NCBI GenBank assembly: GCA_018136815.1
Contig: CM030933.1
Coordinates: 5,720,282-5,784,281 of the forward strand
DNA: 64,000 bases
Direction of reading: 5' to 3'
Source of the DNA: Isochrysis galbana
Taxonomy: Eukaryota; Haptophyta; Isochrysidales; Isochrysidaceae
In this document: piece after piece, positions 22,650 to 33,622 of the stretch
Position numbering within the stretch: the first letter of the stretch is position 1
How the letters are laid out: every line of letters begins with the position of its first letter
Made by a program: the position numbers and the translations under genes
Notes under the pieces: generated by a model
The model's input: only the letters and a program-made list of their open reading frames with translations
Database searches by the model: none
What the model was told of the DNA's origin: nothing

Positions 22650-23388
22650 TACCTTAAACGCGTGGACAATTCCCGTGACGGTAAAAATAAAACTCAAATC
22701 TTCGAATTTCGAGACGAAAATCGGCGGACCAGGACTTGAGCCCAGGGAGAATCCGAATCTGCACGCCTTGCGTGACCACGACGAACATAGAAGACGATAT
22801 ATAGCGAAGAAGGCACGTGCTCATGCCGAAATATTCATGCCGAGAGGCCTGAATACAACAGTCGTCAGCCGCCCCTCTCCGCCCGTTTGCTAACGCAAAC
22901 GGGTCTCGTTTCTCACCACACTCCATCGGGGGGGGGTGCGAATTCCCCCCCTCTCCCTCGCTCCATTATCTCCCAGCGCTCGCCCTGCGGCGCGTCGCCA
23001 TGCGGCGCGTCATGGTCTGCTCGCTCCCAGAGGGCCAGCAAGGGCAGCTCAGGGGGCAGTGGCAGTGGAGGCTGGGGCTCAGCCCGTGGCCCCCCTGCCT
23101 CTCCCACGCTCGCCACGCTGGCCATGGGAGCCGCCCAGAGCCCCCTGTCTGTCTGGCGACCAGGGATGGGGGGGGGTAGTCAGTTCGAGAGCAGGCACAA
23201 GCACAAGTGGGCCTGGGAGTGCGGCTCGCGACCCGCGTCCACTGGGGGTCCGGGTGGTGTTGTTGATCCCTGCTCATGCCAAAAGGCAGAGCATGGGGTT
23301 GACCGACAGGCCCCCCGGAGGGGAATTGGTGCCTGAGAGGGGGGGCGCGAGGCGCCCCCCCATGCTGAACTAAGTATAAACTTAGTTG
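22650..23388 (-). mobile_element. Retroposon copy, minus strand
   Basis: Read from 23388 downward it starts with the hairpin ACTAAGT-TTAT-ACTTAGT (23386-23369), then TCAGC, ATG and a G-run/CGCCTCGCG/C-run stem-loop. The middle shares the family core, as at 33900-33960. Near 22903-22880 is the stem-loop CCCGTTTGC-GTTA-GCAAACGGG, which is also found in the 33623-34535 copy. The 3' boundary at about 22650 is approximate and no target duplication was found. Confidence 0.75.
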
Positions 23389-23663
23389 CGATTCCATAAG
23401 ATTAGTTCAGGAATTCAAGTAGCACTAATAAAAATAGAATAGTAAAGAGTAAAGATTGCGTTGCATGTCAACACTGCCAACGTCATAATAACGCAGTGGA
23501 GGTGGAGGAGGGATGCCAGTGCCGAGGTGCAGGAGCGACACTGTCACAATACAATCAACCTGATGAAAATGAGAGCGCGCGCGGAAGGCCCACTGTCACC
23601 CAATATGAAACAACGGCTAGGCCATGACCATGACGTCAAATACGCATGCGCTTGGAGGCACCC
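23389..23663. other. 3' flank of the RSH gene
   Basis: No feature is recognised between the retroposon and the RSH stop codon. Confidence 0.5.
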
Positions 23664-26336
23664 TCAATAAGTCCTCCGGCCGCGCCGCCTCCGCTTACGC
23701 GAGGGGCCCGAGGCGGTAGCCTGAATGTCCACCGGGCTCTCCGCATCCGATGATCCTGGGTCTGCTGCGTCACTGCCCTGCGCCCCATCAACGCCATTGT
23801 CGTTGTCGGAGAGCGGCTCTATCAATATGGACTCTTTGGGCACGGAACCCAAGTCCCAGCTAACCTGTGAGAATTCCTCGATGCTAATACGACCATCTCC
23901 ATCGGTGTCGAGAAGACTGAATTCACGCTCCACTGCCTCATCGGAGGAATCGCGGCCGGCGAGTCGTAGAGCGTTCTGCAGCTCGGAAGGCTCGATGAAG
24001 CCACTCTGATAAGACGAGGTTGGACGGTGAGTGAGTGAAGAAGCAAGCGTATGGTCATGGGTGATGCGCCCACAACCCTACTCCAGACCGCATCACCCCA
24101 GGCGACAAGGAGATTGAACCAGGAAAGCGTGGGAACCCTCTCAAGTGCAAAAATTGCAGCTTCACACAGCTAGCGCTCCAACTCAGGCAGCGGGAGCGCG
24201 GACTGCCAGGCAAACGCCGCTGGGGGCGCAGGATCGCATCCGCACCTGATCGGTGTCAATCTGCGCGAAGAGAGCGCCCTGGGGTAGCGCCGGCAGCTCT
24301 CGTAACGTGCGCAAGGTGGTTGAGACGTCCGCCAGCTCAGCAAGAGCGCCCGGGTTGTCGATTCCACCCTTGTACAGCCCGTGCGCTGCCGCACCCCTCT
24401 CGGCCTTCTCGTGCATCGCAGCGGATCGCAGTTGGACCTCGAGCACACGGCCATCGGTGAGCCGGACGTTAGTATGGATCGATTGGTACCCGTTTGCCTT
24501 GGGCGAAGATATGAAATCCTTAAAGCGGCCAGGAACCTCGGGCCACAGCCGCAGCACCTAATAGAAACAAGCAAGAGAGGATGAGCTGCGGCTCTCCGCC
24601 GGCGACATGAAACATATCTAGTGGATCGGTCAGACCGTCTTACTTGCTTGTAGGCTCCATAGCACAGGAGCGCCTCAACCTCCTCATCGCTGAGCAAGCG
24701 TGACCCCGGCTTGCTCATTGTCGCAGCCAGCTCTTGTGACGCTGTGCCGGATGCCTTCAGAACGACTCGAAAGGCCAAGACATCCCTGACGCTCTCGACG
24801 TGGTCCACGTCTCGCAGCAACTTTCGGAGCGTTGAAGTAGGCGTCTTAACGCGACCTGTCACACTGACGGAATCGAGGAGGCCGTCCAGTGATGGCGCGG
24901 AGAGGATAGCGGTGCGGAGCTGCTCAGTCAGGATCGGGACGAGTTCCTGCGCATCGGGCCACACCTGCGGGCGAGCGGAATGGGTGGAGTGCTCTTCAAC
25001 GTCATGGGCCTGCTGAATGCCACGTGGAGATAGACACATGGCTCACACTTGCGTTGGCCATGGAGCGGCTCAGGGATTACCAGTCCGTAGGTGTGCTGCC
25101 GCACCTGCTCGTACCACGCTGCTAGCCGTCCCATCGCGCGCGGAAAAAGTCGTCTGTAAGAGAGAGCCTCTATGGACATACCGAGAGAAGCAAACCCCAC
25201 TGCCTGCGCGAGTGGAGCATACAGCTGCACCGATCTCAACGCAAGGCACGTGTCGTCATCTGCTCTCAGCGCGGGCGCTTCTGTTGAACGGAGCGTTTTG
25301 AGCTGCCCCCCAAGAGCGACGAGAAGAGCGCGAGGCTCAGCCGCACCGGCGCCGAGCATTGCGCGGCGCACGGCACCGGCGGTCGCATCATCCAGGTCGA
25401 TGGCAGTCGGCTTCTGGTGAAAGGCGAGGGGAATTGCCGAGAGCCGCCGGGCCTGTGACGACACGTAGGAAGGGGAGACAAAGGGTTGAGCTGACGTTGG
25501 CCAAGCGCTGCTTGCCGTGGCCATGAGCAGCCCGGGATGCACACCGCAATGGTGCCGATGTGGAGCGACCTCCCATCCGATCACGGTCTGGCCTGCCTCA
25601 GAAACGGGCCGCCGATGAGCATCCAATCAAGGCGCACGTGCACCTGCTCTATCAGATGGTCGACGCGCACTGTGAAGGGCGTAGGGACTGCACATGGCCA
25701 TGTCGGCGCACTAGTTGTGAAGACATTCTCACTGAGCATCGCTGCAGTGACCGTCTCCGCATCGAGACCTAGCTGCAGCATGTCCCTGGCCGTCTGCACG
25801 CTCGATAACATCACGAGCGCCTTGGCCGCCGCCGCTGATAGAGGCAGCTTGGCCTCCTCAGCCACGCGCTGTGCTTCCGCTGCCTGGCGTGCCTTGGCGG
25901 CATCGTCCAGCGCGATGGCCTCGTCTGTGAGGCGGAGCGCGAAGTGGTCGGGCGTGCGGAAAGAGGGCTCGATGAGCGGCGTCGATGCCGAATTCTTGAG
26001 CAGTGCCTGCCCGGCCGCGCCCACGCTTGCCACTTTGGAGATGAGTACTCTGAGGCCGAGCCTCAGGTTGGCGGCGCCTTCGTCTCCGAGATGGATGACA
26101 TGAGGCTCGAGCATGGACCAGAGGATGGTAAAATCGACGGCGCTCTCAGCCTGCTCGTGCGGCGCCAGCTTCACCAGTGCACCGCCCACGCTTGGCTCTC
26201 CCTCTCCCCCAGCAGCTGAGGGAGTCACCTCAAAGATGGGGGCAATCAGCCGCGGGGATGGGGTACGAGGGGTGAGAGAGAGCTGGGGCGCGGCCCAACC
26301 GAACAGGAGAATCGAGAGGAATGGCGCGGGAGACAT
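23664..26336 (-). CDS. RelA/SpoT homologue with two EF-hands (calcium-linked RSH type)
   Basis: The enzyme would make the alarmone (p)ppGpp in the plastid. Five exons, all joined in phase 0, fit: 26336-25644, 25452-25081, 25012-24644, 24557-24246 and 24005-23664, giving 695 residues. The synthetase block is clear: [26 protein letters not shown], then [20 protein letters not shown] and [20 protein letters not shown]. The equivalent of the hydrolase HD site reads [10 protein letters not shown], so the His-Asp pair is missing. At the C-terminus the fourth and fifth exons meet inside an EF-hand ([14 protein letters not shown]), and a second EF-hand follows ([15 protein letters not shown]), then an acidic and basic tail. 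The N-terminus ([19 protein letters not shown]) looks like a signal peptide, as expected for a complex plastid. It resembles plant CRSH in design. Confidence 0.93.
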
Positions 26337-26399
26337 CGCGGCACACCACGAGCCGTACACACACACACTCACACACCCCACAGACGCCGCTCCCTGCAG

Positions 26400-26720
26400 G
26401 CGTGCTCCCCCCCCCTTCCGTCCCTCTCTCTCTCTCTCTCCCTCCCTCTCTCTCTCTCCCTCCCTCTCTCTCTCTCCCTCCCTCTCTCTCTCTCTCCCTC
26501 TCTTTCTCTCTCCCTCCCTCTCCTTCCCTCCCTCTCCCTCGCTCCCTCCCTCTCCCTCTCCCTCTCCCTCTCCCTCCCCCCCCCCCCCTCTCTCTCTCAC
26601 TCACTCACGTGCCTCCTTCCCTCTCTACCTCCCCTCTTCTTCCCGTCTCCCTCCCCTCCTCTCCCTTTCTCGATGCCCTCCCCTACCCCTCTCCAGACCT
26701 CTCTCTCTCTTCTATCTTCC
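26400..26720 (+). repeat. (CT)n-rich tract 5' of the RSH gene
   Basis: Nearly pure CT/CCCT sequence on the plus strand (GA on the coding strand of the RSH gene), starting about 65 bases upstream of its ATG. It may be promoter or 5' UTR sequence. Confidence 0.8.
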
Positions 26721-27918
26721 CCCTCTCTCGGTCTCTCCCCCTGGCCGACCCACACTCTCTTGTGCTCTCGTGCTCTCGCACAAATCTATTTATTCTCGGT
26801 ACAAATCCACTGCTTGCTCGCGCTCTGTGCTTTCATTCCCTCTCTCTCTGTATCTTGTACTCCTTCTACAAGATATCTCGGCGTCTCATTTTGTGCGGAC
26901 TCCAATTACTCCTACTATTCTTACTTGTATTTTCTCCTCTTTGTCATGAACTCGGGACTCTGTAGAGGGTATTTGCAGGGCTCAAGAAGGTCCCAACAAG
27001 AGGCCCCCTCAATAGCACCTGGGCGCTCTTGGGGCTCTATTGGCTATTGGGGCCTCGTTGCAAAAGGTGAGAAGGCGCGTTCTCCTCTCCAATAGTGGCT
27101 CGACTTGCCTTCTCCTCTGCAGTTCACGGGGAGACGGGGAGGGGCGCGCGATGCCGACGCGCCCCTTCACCGCGCAGGAGTTGGAGGATGCAGAGCTGGC
27201 CATGCTCCTGGCCCAGCTGAGGCGCAATTGGCGCCGGCGCCATCTTGTGTCGCATTCGCGAATCGACACTCGTAAGGCTTCTCTTCGTCGTTCGGTATTA
27301 TCGTTATAATTCTCTGCTTTCTCTCGTTCTCGGTCAAAAGCTTCGCTTGGATGCATGGGATCGTGGGTTGTGGAGCGCCCTCTCTCTTTCTCTCGAAAGA
27401 GAAGGGAAGTTTCCCCACCTTTCTTCCTCCCAGGCGCCTCGCAGATAGGTTTAATTTGCTATCTCCCCTGCGGTTCTTTATTTGCTTCTGGGGGCAATCA
27501 GGTTTAATTTGCAATCTCTTCGCATCTCCCCCTTAGGCCCATCGCACTTCTCTCGTCTTATTCGGTAGGTCTCTTGGAATCCTGCGTAGCAAGATTGCCT
27601 CTCGTTTCCGTTATGGTGCGATTCCCGTTCCAGACAAGATCGCCGACAGATCGCCCTTTGGTCGTCGTCCGTCGTTGTCTGATCGGAGTGTTTTTGGGTT
27701 TGATTTCAGTCGAGTTATGTGAGAAAGTCGTGGGGCGAGAGTCGGGGTGTTTTCCTGGGTGTCTCTGTCCGTCGTCCTGTCGTCGGTCGTCATCCGTCGC
27801 TCTCGCTCTCGTCGCTCTCGCTCTCGTAACACTCAGACCCTACAAACTCGCCTCGCCTCGCCAGCCCCTGCCACCACAGCCCTCCTCACACTCACCCTCG
27901 CCTTTCGCCGCTCGTTCC
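26721..27918. other. Long stretch without a recognised gene
   Basis: A short frame from 27149 (MPTRPFTAQELEDAELAMLL...) follows a plausible splice acceptor (CTCTGCAG, about 27114-27121) but has no known domain. Much of the rest is T-rich with gttttcgt-like words. Nothing can be named. Confidence 0.35.
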
Positions 27919-28005
27919 ATGTCGCTTTCGCCGCCGTCCTCGCCCTCGCTCAAGCCCGCCTACCCGCCGTCCTCTGCTGACGGGCTTCAGCCCGTCAGCA
28001 CGATC
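27919..28005 (+). mobile_element. Repeat family 'MSLSPP', copy 1
   Basis: The frame MSLSPPSSPSLKPAYPPSSA matches copy 2 at about 41913 almost codon for codon. Both contain the hairpin gctgacgggcttcagcccgt, completed by cagc. It looks like the start of a second ORF1-like retroelement family; its downstream part is not shared. Confidence 0.65.
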
Positions 28006-29204
28006 TGCGATTCCTGGAAAATGCCCGCGGCGTGGGACAGAGAAGACAGGCGGGCAGTTTTCTGCCACGATACAAGCGGGGAAGACGGGCAGTTATGCGA
28101 GGGGGAGATCGTATCTTGAACCGTCGAGATCGAATCTTCCCCATAGCAATGGCAGTCTTCCTGCTCGTGTTGAGCGAGTTGTGGAGACCATGCCGGCCCG
28201 GGATAGGCCGCGTTCCATCGAATATGGAACAGACTTGTTTGAGCCATCGACTGTCCCCACCCCTGGGCGTGCTCGGCGGTGGAGACCTCAAGGCCGTCGG
28301 TCTACCACCGGCGGAGGCGCCGTCGTGCGTGCGCACAGCGGCTGTTCCCCTCTGCCACCCGGGTCGCACATATGCGTAAACGAGCCATGCGCGTTAGATC
28401 TCTGGCGGGACAGGTGTGATGAGCTGCAATCACCCATGCGCACGCCGTGCATGCGCATGACGCGATGTGCACCGGTTCCCCCGCGGGGGCGCCGTGCGTG
28501 CGCATAGCAATTGGTTCTGAGGTGCACGCCGTGCGTTCGCTCTTTCCGCGGGGGAACTCTGGGCGCAGAGTGCCGGCGGGAACCCGAAGGGCACCCCCTG
28601 CGACCGGGGGTGACTTTCACGTTATACGGCGATGACACTTACGAAAAAAACAGGTTGGGTAGTTGGGCCTCTACCACTTCCATCTCTCTCCATTCCCCCT
28701 CCCCCGTCTCATCGTCCCCAGTGAGAGAGAGAAGGCTGCCTGCCCTCTCTCCTTCCACTGCTCGCTCACCCTCCAGCTCTCTCTCCTCGTCCTCGTCTTC
28801 CTCCACGATGGTGTCGACTCGGCGCGCATCCGCACGGTCCTCCTCCTCTCGCGCTCCTGCTCGCTGGTTGCGTTCGACCCTCTCGCCACGGCCACCGGTC
28901 GACTGGACGCCGAGCGCGAGCGCTGCTCGCACGACTCGTCCCACCTCTTGCTCCACGGCTTCGGCGGCGGCGGAGTCTCTTCGCGTTCCCGAGTCTGAGC
29001 AGGATTCTCTTTCTCCGTTCGAGGAGGTCACCACCACCATCATCGACAAGGACTGCGGGCCTGTGGAGGAAGGAGCAGACGAGGAGAACGACATTCATTG
29101 GCAAGCTCCGCGTTGTCAATGAAAACCGGGTACGCCATCTCTGCTGTAACATCACGGGTAGAAAAACTTTTCTCAAAAAGTTTCGTTACACGCCTATAGT
29201 TTCG
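28006..29204. other. Region with small palindromes and a Ser/Arg-rich open frame
   Basis: From 28330 to 28560 there are several gtgcgtgcgcac-like palindromic words. An open frame 28809-29122 (MVSTRRASARSSSS..., acidic C-terminus) has no recognised domain. Downstream, in another frame, VRHLCCNITGRKTFLKKF could be part of a zinc-binding transposon protein, but I cannot confirm it. Confidence 0.3.
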
Positions 29205-29815
29205 TTACGCGTCCATACTCGATGGAACACTACCTATGACCTTTCCGCGTGATGGCGTCCGGGGGGATTCGACGAGGATTGTCCTGCCCGGCGCCGTGGT
29301 GCAGAGCGGACGGCCGTTGCCTTCGCCGCACGACCCCCACAGCCGTAGAAGTAAGAGCTGAGGGGTGCTTGGAGTGATTCGATGTGGTAAAGTGTCCTTC
29401 CCACCCTTGAACTGGTGAATGCTTGCGGATCTGGTATCGGCCACCACTGAAGAATTTGTGTAGACTGACCATATTGTCCAGGTCCCACCAGTTGTGGGAA
29501 CGTGTGGCCCGCTCGGCAGCCACAAATTCGAAGGAAAGATTTTCATCGAATGCGTCGAGTCCATTCGATGATGATGATGTGTTGCACCCTTGAGCGTCGA
29601 CGCGCGCGCTGGTGTTATGGAGATTGCGGTGACCTCTCGGCGGGGGTACCACGTTAGAACTTATAGCGTCGTATGACATCTTGTTAGCTAGCATTCCTAG
29701 CCACATACACCGGACGAGCCATGCGCCAACCGCGCACACCCCCATCGCGGGGTAGGGGCTCCGTTGCCGTCGAAGGGCTACGGTCCCGCAGCACTAAGGT
29801 TATACTAACACAACA
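29205..29815 (-). mobile_element. Dispersed repeat family C, copy 1
   Basis: Shares with 58320-58990, same strand, an end block (catgcgccaac, then cacccccatcgcggggt and tccgttg) and a weakly conserved coding-like stretch: FEFVAAERATRSHNWWDLDN here, against VECTAGSIKWWALGN in the other copy, then H-S-P-V-Q-G-W. It looks like the start of a retroelement with a gag-like frame. No reverse transcriptase is attached. Class unknown. Confidence 0.55.
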
Positions 29816-29894
29816 ATAAAACTCTGACGGTCTCCCCCCCTTCCCCCCCCGCCCGGCGAGGCAGGCAGCCAGGCCCGCGGCGCGGCGCGGCGCC

Positions 29895-31959
29895 ATGGAC
29901 AAGGCCAAGATGCTCGAGCTGTTTGGCTCGGACTCGGAGGAGGAGGAGGAGGAGGGGGAGGAGGAAGCACCAGTGCGGACTTCCGCCTCGCGCCCGCTCG
30001 ACGACGACGACACCGTCGGAGAGGACGACCTCTTTGGCGGAGACAGCGATGAGGAGCCGCAGGCTGCCGCTGAGCCACCTCTCCCGCAGGTCCCCTCGGC
30101 CGAGCCACTACACTACGAGCTGCCCAAAGTGCAGTGCCCGCCAGAAGATGAAAATCTCTACCTAGTGCGCATGCCGGGCTTCCCTCCTACCCACTACCCC
30201 GCCGGCCCAACTGCAGAGATGTGATTGATCCTCACGGCGGGTGCTAACCGCCCATGCTCGGCCATTTCCTGGCACCCCGACGGCTCTGCCGCGCAGGTTA
30301 AAATGCCGAATATTGTCAAGATCCAGCCTCGCCCCTTTGAATCGACCAATCCAGAATGCCTAGCCGGGGAGCTCGGGGACAGCGGACGGAAGAACGCCTA
30401 TGGCGAGCCACTGTATGAGATGGGCGGAGCCAATATTATCCGTTGGCGCTTCAACCCGGAGACTGGCGGGCGCCAGTCGAACGCACGCATTGTGCGCTGG
30501 TCCGATGGATCGATGACCTTGCATGTGGGTTCCGAAGTGCTCGCAGCGCCTGTTCAGAAGATGACCGGGGGCAAAACGCAACTGTTCGCTTTTCACAAGG
30601 GAGGCAATCTGGAGTGCCACGGCCGGTTCGACCAGCGGATGCTCTTCCAGCCGGTGAGTGTCCCATAGGAAGGATGGCCTAATGACTGCTCTGCCGTGTA
30701 CCATTGCATTCGGACACGTGAGGGCGGGAGCCAAGTCCCGGCTCGTCGTTGGGGTTCGGCAGCGGATTGTTCCCCAGGCGTCAGTCTAGCCTGTGCACCC
30801 TCCTGCACATGCCCCTTGCCACCAATAGCTTGCCCTCCTCTTATCGCAGGTGTCTATCGATTCGTCAACTCACCGCGCCCTCACGAAGAAGATTGCGCAG
30901 GAGGTGCAATCCAAACCCAAGCGAGGGATTATGATGACAGCGACCACAGGTGCTTCTCACGGGACCATGGCGCCTTGTCGGGCCCCTATTGGACCGACTG
31001 CTTGGCAGACTAGGTCACTCTCTACGACACTCATCGTCCCCCCTCGCATTTGCAGAGGATCCCGAGAAAAAGAAGTTGGCGGAAGAACGCGCGTGGGAGG
31101 AGCAACGACGGCTGCAGCATAGGCAGGCATCTCGCCGCCGATCTGCTGAAGAATACCGAGATGCGCCGACTCTTTCGGCCGACTTTCTCGAGGTGAGCTT
31201 TGCCATGTTTGATTAATTTGGGTCTCGCGGGCTTGAGCCGCATAGTTGGTGCTGGCATGAATCCCAATACCTGACACGTTTCACGTTTCACATGGAGCGA
31301 TTTGTGACGGGCCACAATGACCAAGCTGTCGGGCTGGCCAAGTCGCAGGGAGCAATGACCCGCACTCCTTCGCAGACTCACTTCCTCCTTGCATGTTGAA
31401 CTTGACAGGCTGACGATGATGTGGAAGAGGGAAATATCGGAGCGATCAAGCGGCGCTTCAAAGATCAGAGAAATCGTGGAGCGCGTGGCGGTGGTGTGCG
31501 CGGCGGTGCGCGCAAGCGAAACCGTTACTATCGCAACGACGACGAAGCGGAGGATGACGATGACGACGACGACGAGATGGATGATAGCGCGTGAGCACAC
31601 CAACCTTTCTCACGTCTTCCTCCGGTCGCGTATGCGAGGGTTGAGGACCGTTGCGACTTCTGACCGCCATTTCTCCCTCCTTGATGGTGCAGTTGGGACC
31701 GCGAGGAGCGCCGTGCTGCAGAATCGGGAGAGATGGACGACTTTATCGCCGATGACGACGACGAAGAGGTGAGCTCCTTGCCCTCTTGAAAGGCGCACCG
31801 CGCTTTGCGATGTATTGGACACACGCGAATCGTGGCTTGACGCGTGGACCGTTTGCGCCTCGATTCCAGGAATCTGCGGAGGAGAGCGATGAGTTTGGTG
31901 GCATGGACGACGACGACGACGATGACGACGAGCCCGTGAAGCCCAAGAAGAAGCGATGA
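29895..31959 (+). CDS. LEO1: LEO1, subunit of the PAF1 transcription-elongation complex
   Basis: LEO1 works with RNA polymerase II in the nucleus in elongation and histone modification. Seven exons fit in frame: 29895-30164, 30297-30653, 30850-30949, 31056-31192, 31409-31590, 31693-31768 and 31870-31959, giving 403 residues. The first two join as DENLYL-VKMPNIVKIQPRPF, the family's conserved start block, followed by IIRWRFNPETGGRQSNARI, VRWSDGSMTLHVGSEV and LFQP-VSIDSSTHRALTKKIA. The N-terminus (MDKAKMLELFGSDSEEEE) and the C-terminus (D/E runs, then KPKKKR) show the usual acidic ends. An earlier possible donor-to-stop reading near 30220 is rejected because the 30165 donor restores the conserved block. 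All introns are 101-216 bp. Confidence 0.95.
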
Positions 31960-32454
31960 CCTCTTAACCCACATTTGTCGATGGTTTCGGGCAAGTTTCG
32001 GACAGGCAAGCCTCGGGCCATTTGCTTACTTTCTCTAAATGACAGGCGACCGTTCATAGCAACACCCGCGCAGGCCATGGTGGTGTTACGATAAGGTGGC
32101 ATAGTGTGTGCGTGTACTTTTGTTTCTTGCTCTCACAAGCGTTTGGCGTCCATCCCAACTCCTATCCCACCTCATTCTTAATCAGCGAAGCTAGTGCATT
32201 CGCTAATGTAACCGTAACTGCTAACGCCGCGCCGTGGCAACCGGCGCGGGGGACCATCTACTCAGGGCGACTTTTTTTTAGCATTTACGTAAGTGTTGCG
32301 AGTAGGGGAGAGCCATCCCAAGGGTTTACCCCTAAGGAGGCGCTCCGCTCTTAATCTTAAAGCGATGAAGGAACCCCCCCCCTCCCCATCCAATAACCAA
32401 AAAAATGAAGATTCAGGGCTAATACCTATTGCTAGATTTGCAGCCTCTGGAAAA
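31960..32454. other. 3' flank of LEO1
   Basis: No gene is recognised. Confidence 0.45.
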
Positions 32455-33622
32455 AAACTATTGTTATAGTTTCAGCGATGGAGCGCGCGCCGACCGCTCC
32501 CACCTCCCAGCCCCCCGCCGCCACGACGCCCCACCGGGGCCGCCCCAAGCCGCCGGAGCCAAAGCGCTCGCAGGCCGCCCCCCTCACAAACAGCGACGTC
32601 GACATGATCCTCCCGCCCTCGCCTCCCCAACACCACCAGAAGCAGGGAACAGGCAGAGTCCTGTTCCCTGCTGACCAACAGGGCCAGTCTCTGACCCTGC
32701 CTCATGCCACTGTCGCCTTGCCAACCCAACAAGGACTCCCCATGGTGGGTGACAGCACTGCTGTCACCCCCATGGTGGCAACTCCTACCATCAGTGCACC
32801 CCTCGTGGGCGGGCACTTCACACAACAATCAATCTTGGGGGCCTTTTCGGCCTCCAACCTCTCAAAGAACACCAACCAGAAATCGTACGCCGAAGCGGCT
32901 GGACCCATGGCACAGCAGCCAGCATAGAAGCAGCAAGCCCCACCTCAACCCACCCAACAACCCGCGCCACCCTCGCGCAAGCGAGCGGACCCGCAGTCGG
33001 ACCCAAAACCGAATCCTCCCATAGCAACGCAATTCGCCTCTCCCCCTCATGATCAGGATGAGGAAGAAGAACCGGAGGACAAGGGACTCAAGGATCCCCG
33101 ATATGGTATACTGTTTTCATAAAGCCCCGGCATTACATCACTCACATAGGGCTAAGTGGGAATCTTTACAAACGGTTATTGTGCACAATACGATCAACCC
33201 GGACACGGGAGAGATACACACCACGGAGGAATGCGCGGCTTACCTGCCGGAAGGAGAACGCTGGATACGCCATAGAGGCAACTACATCTCGATAGGTCCA
33301 TTTCTAAAGTCATGGGAGAAGATAGCCGAATGGTCTAGAGCAAGAATGGCGGAGGCCACCAACGAATATATGAACCTTCTTAGGAAGAAAGCGGTGTCTC
33401 CTCCCCTCACTCCGGGAGAACATGAGTTAGCCCCTCAGGATGACCCGGACGGGCATGACCTAGGAGACATCCTCGTGGACAAAGAACACAGGTATTACCT
33501 GCGCCGGAGTGGCGACTATTACGCTATTACGTAGTCAAGCTCAATGTGATGGGTGAACCCCATATTTACGAGAGAGCCAACCCGCAGCCATCACGAGACG
33601 AATTATACATCCCATTGAAATG
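32455..33622 (+). pseudogene. LINE-type element, 5' part (ORF starting MERAP)
   Basis: The hairpin AAACTAT-TGTT-ATAGTTT (32455-32472) is followed by CAGCG and ATGGAGCGCGCGCC. The frame MERAPTAPTSQPPAAT is Pro-rich, has a TAG at 32925 and then runs on to about 33119 with an acidic end. A frame change follows into KWESLQTVIVHNTIN, then GNYISIGPFLKSWEKIAEW. At 33517-33532 the words tattacgc/tattacgt form an 8-bp tandem duplication that shifts the frame; with one copy it continues as VVKLNVMGEPHIYERANP into ELYIPLK, where a retroposon interrupts it. The catalytic reverse-transcriptase motifs are absent, so the copy is internally deleted or degenerate. Confidence 0.65.

Noticed and set aside
22700-22800. 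tRNA-like B box (gggctcaagtcc on minus)
   Set aside because: No acceptor stem or anticodon arm can be folded around it.
21781-22893. Glu/Ala/Lys-rich plus-strand frame
   Set aside because: Same minisatellite; the repeat blocks shift between frames without consequence, so no coding constraint is evident.
30165-30224. LEO1 exon 1 running on to the stop at 30222
   Set aside because: The GTGCGC donor at 30165 restores the conserved DENLYL-VKMPNI block.
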